Below, piece by piece: positions 25,701 through 37,700 of a DNA stretch of 64,000 nucleotides. This DNA is from Paragonimus skrjabini miyazakii (Eukaryota > Platyhelminthes > Trematoda > Plagiorchiida > Troglotrematidae). The notes below the pieces were generated by a model that saw nothing but the letters and a program-made list of their open reading frames with translations, was not told where the DNA came from and ran no database searches. The stretch spans positions 1-64,000 of the forward strand of contig JTDE01021382.1 of NCBI GenBank assembly GCA_014338405.1, read 5' to 3'. A program made the position numbers and the translations under genes. Each line of letters begins with the position of its first letter. The stretch's first letter is position 1.

Positions 25701-28700
25701 TATACCTTGTTTGTTTGAAATTCTGTTCGTCAGTTTCAAAATAGAAATTTACGTAACGATAATTGAAGTAAGCCAAGACAACAAGCACGCCGTTCCGACA
25801 CCGGTTTCGACTTGTTGTCACGTCATTCAGAACCTCTCGCCAACAACGTCCGACAGTTTTTGAATCCTAGCCAAAAGGTTAGATAGGACCCACGGAGGCT
25901 AGACTCATTACCAATTTCTTCTTTTTCCTACATCCAATCAGGAGCTGTTCACTACAATTGTTTCTTTCTTCTGCCATACCTGGAAAGTGTTAAACCAGCA
26001 TATGTAACTTTAACCGGTGAGGTTAACCTACTTCTTACAAACATGCATCACCGAATTCTTTCACTGTTAACTCGGTGCTGCTATTACCCACGGGCAACGT
26101 TGCGCAGACGACAGTTTTTAACAGAAACCCCGCAAAAGTAATCGATACGAACCGGTTGAATTTCACAACCTTAAAGCAGCACCGTGCACATGGTCACGTT
26201 ATGCACTTTGCCTTCTAACGAGAGCCGGATTTCATGCTGGTATCAAACATGCCTCGGGTCAGCAGATCTTATCCAGGCTTTGGCGGTACGTAAGGAGGTA
26301 TTCAATACCACCGTCGACTGTTTTGTAGCATCAACGGCGCTCGAAATTTCAGCCACTCAACCCTTGGTTGTCGCCCAGAACGAACGCACGCTTAGACCCC
26401 TGCTAGTCGTGAGTGGACGGTTTGCAATCAGACAGTGTGAGGCGTACATCACAACGTAGTAACACAATTGTCAAGCGGTTTAGGGCATCCTGCAACTAAA
26501 ACGATATCTCCGACAGAGTGAAAGTCCAAACTTTTTATTTCCTGTGAACAGGTCCATACCACAATTGCTGGGATCATTCATAGATTTGTCTAAGCCGTCA
26601 TAGGTCTCAAAGTTAAAGAGAAACGACGAAATATGATAATTTCGGTGCACTCCACAGAAATGGCAAAGGGTAATGATTGCCGGTCCTGTGCCTTAATTCC
26701 ACTTGTAGTCTGATTTTACAAGGGACCAGACGCCCACTTGTCAGGTATCCCATACCTAAACAAACTATCCCAGAGAATAGTTCTGTTAACAGAATTTATG
26801 GTTGTTATGATATCCGGAAGCATAGTTGTCGTCGATTGTTGATAGACTTAGTAGTTTTTGGGTAGCTGACGGTGGATGGAAATCCACCTAAAGTTTGCAT
26901 GAAATTCAGCTTACCCATTGTGACGGCGAGACCCATGGTGTTCAGATAACCAACGGCTTAGGTTCGACTCAAATTGGTCTGATTTCCTCTTAGTTAGTGC
27001 GAACTTTTCAAGGGCCTTTCCTATGGATGACTATGACTATCAGCTGTCCCTAGGACAAGGGAATCTTCTCAACGTTTCAAGCCTTTCATACCGAACTGGA
27101 CAGTTCTTTGACGTGCGCGTTTCCAACATCTTTAAAAAGTGTCAGAAAAATATTGTGAGGGCTTGATGCCTGATATGGATCAAAAATTTAGGTTTACTAC
27201 TAGATCTTTGCCTCCGGAAGAATTTCTGTGCACAACCTAAAGAACACAACTTGCCCCATAAGGCATTCAAGAGTAAAAATTGAAAATTATATACACTTGC
27301 TTGTAGCTTTCACTCCCATAATGACTTTTCTGCTTGTTTTTTTATTAAAAAAAAGACACACTTAGCTTGTTCACTGAGTCAGATGAGATTGACTTAACAG
27401 AGCAGTACACTCTGGCGACACTCTCTCGATGCGCTCATTACTCACACTGGATATGACTGTGATGTTTCGGTCGTATCTGACATGCGGTCAATTGCACAGT
27501 GATCAACATAGTCCCCTTATAAACACATTAACCCAAGCTCAAATCTTGATAGGGATAGAAACATACACTACTGTTGATATCTAACAAAACGAACCTCAAC
27601 TTTATTCTTTATTATAGGGACTGACTGAAAGGTTTTTCTGAACACGAGAGCTCCGTTCAACTGTGTATGTAGTGTTCAATTTGAGCCAATCAATGTTCCG
27701 ACTGTTTATCGGTATCCGAACATTTTATCCGAAAATATAGTCTTAACTGCCATAATTCCGTGTTAGGGTGATGTTCGTCTTCTCAGCCTACAATTCGATT
27801 TTTTATCACTTGGTAATAACTTCTATATCAATACTAATTCTAATTACTCCTCGCAGTTGACACTCCACTGTCATTCTCAATTCGGCTGTTTGTGTTTGGG
27901 ATATAGGCACCATGATTTTTAATGTTTGCGTCTAGACAGGCGTTTTTCAGTAATTAGGTCCCATCCCTTCTTCTGCTTCCTGATCAGGACTTGTTTCTTC
28001 CCCCCATGGCTGTATGACCGTTTAGCACCGGTGTGTGCCGTTGAACTGTTACTGTTTGTCATGATGAAATTATCGAGCGTTTACCATCATTTTGACATTA
28101 ATGACAATTGCCACTTCTGAAACTTCAATGTTTGATAGTCGTGTTTTTTTTATAAAAAAATTTATCGATTCCACCAAGTTGTACTTGGGTGATGGGGTTG
28201 TTTTGGTGTGATCTCATTATGTTACTTTTCCTTTACCTTTCTACCTGGACAGCCATGATACTTTTGCGGACGGACTCCGTACAATTTTTTGTCTCGGTTT
28301 GTGCGGATACCGTGAAATCGTATTCGGTTGAAAACCATCTGAAACAGTCGCTTTCTCTGGATGAAGCTCTTGAACCCATCGTTCACGTTACGGGTACTTT
28401 TGGGCCGACTAAGATGGTCTATTCAGTTCGTACTCACTCACGGACGATAGAGAACGAAAGTCAGTCTTCTTACCCCACGTTAAGCTGTGCGGCTTTGAAG
28501 CATCAGCTATTCTGGATGCCAGAACTCCAACTGGAAATGAAGCAATCTGAAAAAGTTTGTTTTTCTCCGATTTTGTTTTCTGTTGTTTTGAGTCTTACGT
28601 TGTAATGCGCCGGTAATCGGTGTTACACACAATTTAGTCTAAATCAATCATGCCTGTTCATTGCGATAACTGGTTGTATAAGTAGCATTTTACAATCTAA

Positions 28701-31700
28701 AGACCGAGCTCTGCGATCAACCGAACATTCGGCGCATTCACTCGTTAATGCTGAAACCCACGTTTGCAGCTTACTTGGTCGAGCTTATGCTAGCATTCTT
28801 CCAATGAAGCTGACGAATTTTGAAGTGGACCTCTTGAGTGTTTCTGTTTTGGTTGGATAAAAGTATTGAGTCTGCATATCAAGGAGCGACAACGCGCAGT
28901 TGGGAAATAAAATGACGTGCTCATTGGCCGCCTAGTCGACGCTATGCGACTCAGTCTCATTGTACAGTGGAGTCGATTTTCGGCAGTACTTGCAAGTGCG
29001 AGAAACTCTGTAGAATAAATATACAAAGGTCAATTTGTGAACCTATCTGACTGGTGCCTATTTGCTGACATTCTGCTTCTGACCTTATCCAGCTGTCAGT
29101 ATTATGAGACTTTCGCTCATTTGTTTAATTTATGACTTCACAACTCGAGCACTGTTTCAATAAATTTAACACATCAAGCAATGAATTTTTCTATTATTAG
29201 TAACTTCATCTGTTAGCCTTAGGTGAATGCATCTTGCTGTCCACGTATTCGCCTGTTATCTAAAACGAAGTCTACCGATCCTTGCTGTTTGTGATCCTAA
29301 GCATACGCCATTACTTTCCGTAGCTTGCTTTGGTTTTTTAGAAACGGACCAACGACTTCGCTCATCACAATGTCTTAGCACTGTCAACTGGCTATGTTTT
29401 GCTTATTAGTAAAAATACCTCTCAAAAATGTTAACGCCTAGACTGTCATTTCCAACCGTAGTTCACAAAAAGAAATAAGCTGATTTGTTCTTGGCTCTCC
29501 CTCATGGTGAACTAACTGTGCGGTGTGAATTTCGGTGGTCGAATGGAGAGAAGAGCCAGTGAGTTACATCAACCAGCCATTGAAACGGTTGTGGTACTCA
29601 GTTCGTGACGAACGAAGCGCCTGAGAAATTCAGTTGTTTTGCTGCAAACTTAAACGGAATTTTCACGAGCTTTGGGGAGAAAAAGTGTAGAGTTGTCTAT
29701 GTGACTCGCATTCTTCTGAAGTTACATGCAGGAGGATGTTCTGTTTTCTGCCTTCCTGGTGGTGAACAAAATGCTCCCACTATTTCATTTCTTTTGCTGG
29801 AATTAATTGACCAGGTTTTAAATGTGTGGAGTGTGAAATCTACACGAACAACTTCGAGTTTACCGTTTCAGCTATCCGCGATTTCGATGGATGCACTGAT
29901 GCTCAAAACTCGACAGTCAGAAAAAAGTTTTGTCCGACAGCAGACATAAGGTTACAAAAATCGAACAGTGTTATAACAAATACGGTAGATCCGGTCCTAA
30001 AAGGTCTGTAGTATCTGCCTATTGGCAGACGAAGAAAACACAAACAGTGAAGCATGCGTGATACCTCGTGAGTTAGCATAATTAACGAAGAAACCACACA
30101 ATCACCATATCGTTCAGGTTGCGGCGCTACGCTGTTACAATTGTCCTTTCAGCTTTAAGTTTTATCCACGGGCACTGTGAAATGGGCTGCCGTCAATCCC
30201 GAAAATGGTCGACGAAATGGCCAATTACTAAGTACGATTCGAATAGCCCCATTAGTTTATTAGAAGTAAAAAGGTGTTTTTGGCGAACAGTCTGTTTTCG
30301 GTTATTCATCATCGGGCCAATTACATAACATTTTATATCATCAAGGTTGTCAAGCGATCAAAATCAAAAGCAATTAGTCACACAATTACATCACGAGATT
30401 GTGAATTGGAGGGCAATTAGGTGACAAAATTGACCACCGGGGGTGTCGAGTCAGTCACGGGAGGCCATGGTAACCGTAGGGCCTGTACAAATTTCTTCTG
30501 AGCGCACAACTATGGGTTGCGCAACCGAATTCCGATCGCTTCCACGGTGGCCAGAATACGAAATTTGACTCCTCTGGAAAAGCGGTAAATGGACTGGAAA
30601 GCCACCTCCGGTGTGACTTGGTGCCCTGATTCAACAAGGTGAGCCAGAATTGCACCCGAAATGGACTTCACCTCGCCTTTAGTCAGCCACGCGGGGTGGT
30701 GTTCACGTATCCTCTGAGAAAGGCGCCTGGTTGTGCGACCGACGTAACCTGCTCCACAGGAGCATGTGAAAGAGTAAACACAAAATGAGGTCACACATTT
30801 AGGCAACATATCTTTGAGCTGTACGTGGACAACCGGGTCGGATCTGAACGAGATTCGTAGTTGTGCAGCACCGTAGATCTTTTCGATTGCACTACTTATT
30901 CTACGAGTAACTAGTTCAGCCAACGCCTCTCCTTTGTAATCTAGCGTCAAGTAAACCTACTTCTTTTCTGCAGATAGGAGCTTAACTCTCGGTTCTGTCA
31001 GTGTCATATGTCTCTCCACGAAGTTCACAGGATAGGCGTTCTCTGCGAATATCCGTCGTAAAAAGAATCGTGTCATCAGTGCCTATCCTCATAGCTCTGT
31101 GTGTTAAACTACGGACGAGGTTTCTCTTCTGTTTAAGGGGTACGTAACTGGAAAAGTGAGTATACTGGCCGTTCCAAGTCCCATTCCCGTGAATACTCCT
31201 CTTAACTGAACCGTCTACACGACGACTCAGTGCCACATCCAAGAAGAATATTTGTCCATCTTTCTCGGCCTCAAGTGTAAAGTTGAGATTAGGGTGTGCT
31301 GTGTTCGCCTCAGCAAGCAGGCTATCCAGATCCACATTCTCGTCAACTACACAGATGATATCGTCTACGTACCTCTTGTAGAGAGTGCTATTGTCAACAA
31401 GTCCACGCATCGTAGTTTTTTCTAACATTGCCATAAAGATATCTGCCAACAGTGGGCCTAACGGTGACCCCATCTCAACGCCGTCGTTCTGACGGTATCT
31501 TTTCCCATCAATCTGAAACTGTACATTCTGCGTGCATGTTAATATCAGCTATTTGGGCGTGTCTTCGGGTAAGCCCACATTTAAACCTTCGGAACGAATA
31601 TACCCACAGAGGTAGTCAACAGTTTCCACAAGTGGTACATTCGTGAACAAAGAACTTACATCAAGAGAAAACACCTTTTTGTTTTCTACATTCAGCGACC

Positions 31701-34700
31701 GGATAAACTCAACAAACTCAAACGTGTCTTTCAGCGAATGCACTGCGATATCCTTCCGAACGGGTTCGAGCAACTCTGTTAGCCACTGTGCCATCGAATG
31801 ATATGGAGAATTACACATATCACACACATACTAAGTAATTACGAGTGTATAGAGAAAAGAATAAGCAAAAATAACCGAGATTCATGAAAAAAATCAAGTC
31901 TTATAGATGCATTCTTACTATTCACTGCGACACACTGACTTGTCCGAAAAAGTCCCAAGTTAATGATGTGGGCGGTTGCAAATTTGACAGCCTGCACAGT
32001 GGAATAGTCAAAGCTTCCACAGCTCTTGATCACGTCACTAATTGGCCACTTTATGGTTTCTCCCAATCATCAACAACCCCGTTGAACAATGCTTAGCTCG
32101 ACAGTCCCTCCATGTTCATACGCTGCGCATGACCCAGCCAGCGTAAATTGTTTTGATTACCTACATTAGCGGTCGCTTCCCTGGGGGCTTCCCAAATACG
32201 TTAACGGACCGTCGCAGTGATCTAACCGTTAGCGTTTTGGCAATGTTGACTTTGACAACATTAGTCGGATGCTGATGACTTGTCCGTATCGTTCGCGTCA
32301 GGTCTCTGTTCCATAGGGTTCGGATTGAGCTCAGTCAAGTATTGTACGACCCTATTTCATGGCTTATTGAGACTTTTCTGCGAGGTCACAAACGGAGAAA
32401 TTTTACAAATACATCACGTATCTTTGTTATCCTCGTATGCACTTCGTCAGCCATATTTACAGGATGACACTGTCAAGAGATTTTGCTTATCAACACTTTC
32501 AGGCGACCTGCCTGCCATAACGTTTTGAAGAGCAGGACCAACTTGGTCTGTACAGCTTGAAGGTACAGAATACACCCCATACTGACCAATGGTATCATTC
32601 AACCAAATCAACGTGGTCTGCATGATATATGCAGGGACACGAAATAAAGCAATAGCATCCACGTGCTCACTTTCGATCAGCTTACTACCTGACAGAACCT
32701 CCACTGTGAGTTTTTCGGACCCTCAATGTGCCTCTTCTAGAGTGCAATCGGTCATGTAGTTGCATAAGAAGGAATAGACGGAGCAATTTTGAAAAACGTT
32801 ATCCGAGGCAAAGGACGCTCGTAACAGCTGCTCATTAGTGCATACTCAATTTAAGCATACAGTGACTTCAACAAATTAATATATTTCACCAAAACTTCAT
32901 TACGGTGTTTAGAGTCTCAGAGAGCACATCGAACAAGTGAGTGAATAATATTGCCCTTTCATGCACTGGGGTGAAACATGTGAATAAATAATGTATGAAA
33001 AGAAACGAGACTGTAGTTGATTCATAACACAAGTTACAAACAACAGCACGTAAGACAACGAGACACACCATGCATACTCAACGTCTACATATTTTTCTCT
33101 ATTCTTTCAACCACTTGAGCTCTTTCATGTGCATTTTATGGACCTCTTGTGTTTTTAATCCGAGTATCGATCAGGTGTGTTCGCATTGTTGGACCGACAC
33201 TAACCGCGTTAGTTAGTTAGATGCGAACAATATTCCTGATCGTTCTGCTACTTGAGGTATTGTTTATGCAATATTTTCAGAGGCCTTGATATCAGAAGAG
33301 CTTGTGCTGGTCATATTGTTTAACACGCATCTCCATGGAACTGGTACTGAGGTCTTGTTTCTTTGTCGGTGTCGTGAATTCGTATCTGTTTGCTCTGGGT
33401 ATGAAACTGGTTCTGCTTAGTGATTTTCTGTGCAATTACGATAAATGTTGAGTATAACCGGTTGAGTTGGGAACAGAAATCATATTTATGTTCGCCTTAG
33501 TTGTATGCAGGCTTGTTTTGTAGCTACAGCGCTTCAACCGAAGGGGTGGTACTTGCGTACAGTGTGTTTAATACACTTTGTTTTACAGGAACTATTCTGA
33601 ACGATTATAGTTTGCTTACCAAATCACTCCAGTATTCTACATATTTTCATTCGTTTTCAGCTAGTTGTCGTTGTATGTCCGCAGCCGGTCGAATGGTTTT
33701 GGACTTTGGCTGTGTATCTCTGTGTACGTGACGCCATTTCTGCCTTTCGACAACTACAGAATGGTTCCCCATGGTTCGTCAACAGTAAAGGTCATCACAT
33801 GCACTCTGAAGTGGAGCGTCCGGTATGTTGAATTCTTAACCATTTTAAACCGACTTTCAGCGGTTATACTGGCTACATGGCTTCAAGTTTGTGCATGATA
33901 CCATCCTGAGTTCTAACGTTTCACTGGTTGCCCAAAGCGTTCTCATCAGATTAGAGGTTTCATTGTATCAGTCTCCTGAGATTTATCCCTACAAAGTGCC
34001 ACATTTTGCCAAACCAGCTGAAGGTTTTGTCTCTCCTCACTGTTGATGTTGAGCCATACTAGCGCTGATTAAAAAGCTTTATGGCTAAGACCCGGAACGT
34101 ATGTGACAGCTCGTGACGTCGACGTCTTCGCAGCCTTTCTTTGGAAGTCTTAGTTTGTAATACGACTTTTCAGCTATGAAACCAAATACTGCGGAACAAT
34201 CTAGCTATCATCAGCTGATAGACCACTTGCCTGGTTTCTTTGTAAATAATTTGATTGTGATCTCAACCCAACTTTATCATCCTGGTCTGAAAGTTAATCA
34301 TCGAACCGTATTTGCCTGTATGTCTTTATTATACTTATACTTGGGATTACTCTTTTCTTTTTCAGATTAATGAATTCCGCCCATCTATTTCGAGCAGTCG
34401 TACTCCTGATCCTTCCTGCACATGGGCACTAAGAATCAGAGCTCCACAAACGGTGCAGGTATTTGTTCAGCTTATCACCTCAGAACATCAATTGGCTGTC
34501 TGCCTACGTCATGCAATGCTTCGCGTGACCGCACCCCGAGACCGGACCCATGTGGACCGTACGAGCGATCCTGGTTTCGTCCCAAGTCGTTTTAAACTGA
34601 CCTGCGACAAGGCGCTGGTTCGGTTTGACAACGAAAATATCGCCATATTCGAGGTAACTGCATTACTCTGAAAAGACCGACTGCTTAATTTCAATGTTCA

Positions 34701-37700
34701 ATCACTGTTCTGACTGATACTAACGTGTTCAGTCGGTCTCACGTTACTGCTACCATGACAAAACAAAAAGCGACCGTGATTACTTACTTTCGGGTTACTT
34801 TACATGTTTGTGAAGGTGTATTTCAGCCAATGGCATCTTTCAAAAACACCTCAGACAATAACCAGAACGTCTTTAGCACAGTATCACAAAGACCGATAAG
34901 CGACCGAATCGAAATCAAAATCGACCCATCTTTTCTTGATAACCGGCGGGTCACTAATAACTGTTTAATTCGTAACTCTTAGCTAACCAGTAAATGAACC
35001 GAACAGAAGTGAAACCATTGTAACACGTTAACTTCACACGTACACTTGTTGAACATCTTCCTGACGCACGTAATCGCTGTATTGAAACTATAGCTTGACG
35101 AAAAAAGAAAGCAAAGGTGGAGCACCATAATAATAAAATCTATATTGCGATGAATAAAATCTGCTAGGTTTGACTTATTTTCTTCATATTGATGAACATA
35201 TTCTAACCAGCGTACAATGAGCGAGGTTTATTCATTTCGTCTTAACCTCTAATCTCGAGGATACAAAATTTATCTGGTCGCCGACCTTAAAGGTCAGTTT
35301 GATTTTTGAAGGTCTATCTGATTTAAGATATTCTCCCTCAAATTGTCCTTCGTTTTCCAGTCATTAAATCGATCGCCACCCTGATGTTTGTACGGAGTTG
35401 TACAGAAATTTGTCTAATGCGAAAACTATTGGTGAAGTTGCGATTTCCAAGATATATGTACAGCAACATTTTTGTAAGGTTAAATTGCCATCCTAGCTGT
35501 TTTCCTGAGTGTTTACATTTGAAGTTGGTAGCCCGCAAGAAGCGACGACGCGTCTCATTTTTGTCGTTAAAAGAAAGTATACTGAAATAAGTCCACATAT
35601 TAGTGATGTTAAATTCGTGGCTTCGCGTAATAGATGCATCAGTGAATGGCCCTTCCTTGTTCTAACATCCGCTTCAAATCTTCTGCTTTAATGTTTATTA
35701 TTAAAATGAGCGGAGGGAAAGATTACAACCCCACTCCAACTGTTGTGAATCGTGTCATTGTGCGTGTCCCACCTATTCGTTGGCGTTTGTGCATAGCCTA
35801 ACCATAACTGTTTTTTGGCGACTAAACGTCGATCTTTCTGATCACCCGTTCTTGTGGACATAAGCCAACGAAAATTTCTAATCGTAAACCGATTAAAATA
35901 TCGCTTTTATCTTCGACGGAATTATCATCCCAGACAGGGGCAAATATCCAAAATCCGCTGCACATTTAGCTATTGAAGAATCATCGCGAATGCAAATCCT
36001 TATTTGTAAGTTATGGCAAAACATTTACATAAACCGTCGTCGCACTTACATGTAATTGGTTTACACTGAAATGTACAACCCTTAACAAAATCACCCATTT
36101 GATCGTAAATTCTAAGAGCCCAAGTATGCTCGTTGAAGTATGTAATATTATCGTTGTCTCCCCCAGCAACGACTGGTTTTTCTCGTACTAATTGGCAGTT
36201 TGCAGACTTTAATCAATATGGTATAGTTCTCAACAGAGCGTTTACGGCTCATTGCTTACATAACCTGCAGTGGGTGTATGGACAAGGATTGTTGGTTTGG
36301 TCCTAAGATCTTTAGAAGACATACATTAGAGTCATTAGACCATCTGTCCTGCTGTCGAAATAGTACAGAAATTGTCCGAGGGAAAAGAAAGGGAATGATT
36401 GTCCAACATTTCGTGTACATCAACATTCTGTGCAAGATATGTTAAGGAATGGACATTTTGACTAAGCCAAGCTTGACCGTGGATAATGGATTTAATCTCA
36501 GCAAATGGTGCACATTGTTTTCAAATGTGTTTTATGGAATTCAGGGTGATACATAGTGTAAGCGGACTCGAATACGTAAAGAAAGTGTTTTAAGAATTTT
36601 CTCAAAACATTGACTATAGCGTATATATGAAACTGACAGAACCCGCAAACCTGTCAGCGTTTATAATTTTCCCATGGACGACACGGCACGAAACTTTGTG
36701 TAGAATAAATGGTTTCAACAGATTTTTAGCTATTGATATTGAACTGAGATGATGTCCAAACGCGATCACATCGCATTTTCATAATACCGCAGTCATTTGA
36801 ACAGGACAAAGCTAAACAATACATATCGTCTGTCAGGAACTTCAGTTTGTTGTTTGTTAAGTGTTTGCATTCGGATGTGAGACTTGATAACTAAAAAAAC
36901 GCGTTTGTGGAAAGATAAGTTATTTTATGACCTGAGTGCTCTTCTATTTATGTACGCTTGTCGAGTTCAAAGCGTGCAATATAACCTTGCTGGCGTGTTG
37001 TACGGTTTCTTGCCGACTTATCGTAATCGGACTCCGTGACAACTGATACGATGAGTCGTACAGTTCGGTGTACATTTTTATGGCCGTAAAAGTATTTCCA
37101 ACTCATTAGAAATTTCGTCCAGCTGTAGGTCCATAACAACAGGATTTTTCTTGTCTGTATAAATGCCAACAATAAACACTGTATATTGTGGAAGGGACAC
37201 AATGTATTCTGTGAAAAGATCATACGGAGAATGAGGTATTCTGAATATTGTGTTCCCTCGGCAATTATACTCATAAGGTAGCGCATAGCCCCTGCTTAAC
37301 CCGCCTATCATTCACATAGGCGAAAATCGATCAGCCATTTGTGAGCAGCCTACAAACCACTACGGCTCTAGAAGGGGATATAAAACGCGTTTTATTAGGG
37401 GCTTGCTGATCGATTTCAGCCTACGCTAGAAAGTACAACGAACAAGCTAGGTAATACATTCTTTCCTGTCACTCTGGCTACCGTATTCTGGTTGACTAGT
37501 GTCTGGACTGTCACTGTAACACCTGCTCGCAGGTCTTAAGTTTGTTTCCCCTGTGTATGTGTGTGGTACCAGTAAGACCCAACTAGTTCAAAACAGCTTT
37601 CCATCACCGGTCACTGGGATCGACTGCTTGCGAAGCGCGTATTCATTTAAGTTAGTAGGTTTTCTCAGAGTTACTTGCTATGTGCTTTGTCTATCGTAGC

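Larger units (their letters stand above)
18587..28252 (+). other. Intron 8 (9.7 kb), largest intron, hosts Gypsy element
   Basis: Outside the Gypsy insertion (20,700-23,257), a diverged dispersed repeat at 24,737-24,820 has a partner at 55,166. Nothing recognisable was seen in 18.6-20.7 kb or 25-28 kb. Confidence 0.6.
30455..31850 (-). mobile_element. Penelope-like element with GIY-YIG endonuclease, 5'-truncated, antisense
   Basis: On the minus strand an RT of the Penelope type is followed by a GIY-YIG endonuclease, the diagnostic domain order. RT motifs: NSPYHSMAQWL, SLDVSSLFTNVPL (motif A), GVEMGSPLGPLLADIFM (motif B) and YKRYVDDIICVV (motif C). Endonuclease motifs: VYSFTCSCGAGYVGRTTRRL. 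The N-terminal RT part is absent beyond about 31,850, as in 5'-truncated copies. One in-frame TAG (31,549) splits RT, and a frameshift near 30,970 separates RT from the endonuclease. The 3' end is unclear, around 30,350-30,450. Confidence 0.93.
28555..33660 (+). other. Intron 9 (5.1 kb) with Penelope-like element
   Basis: Outside the element at 30,455-31,850 no coding or repeat signature was recognised. Confidence 0.6.
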
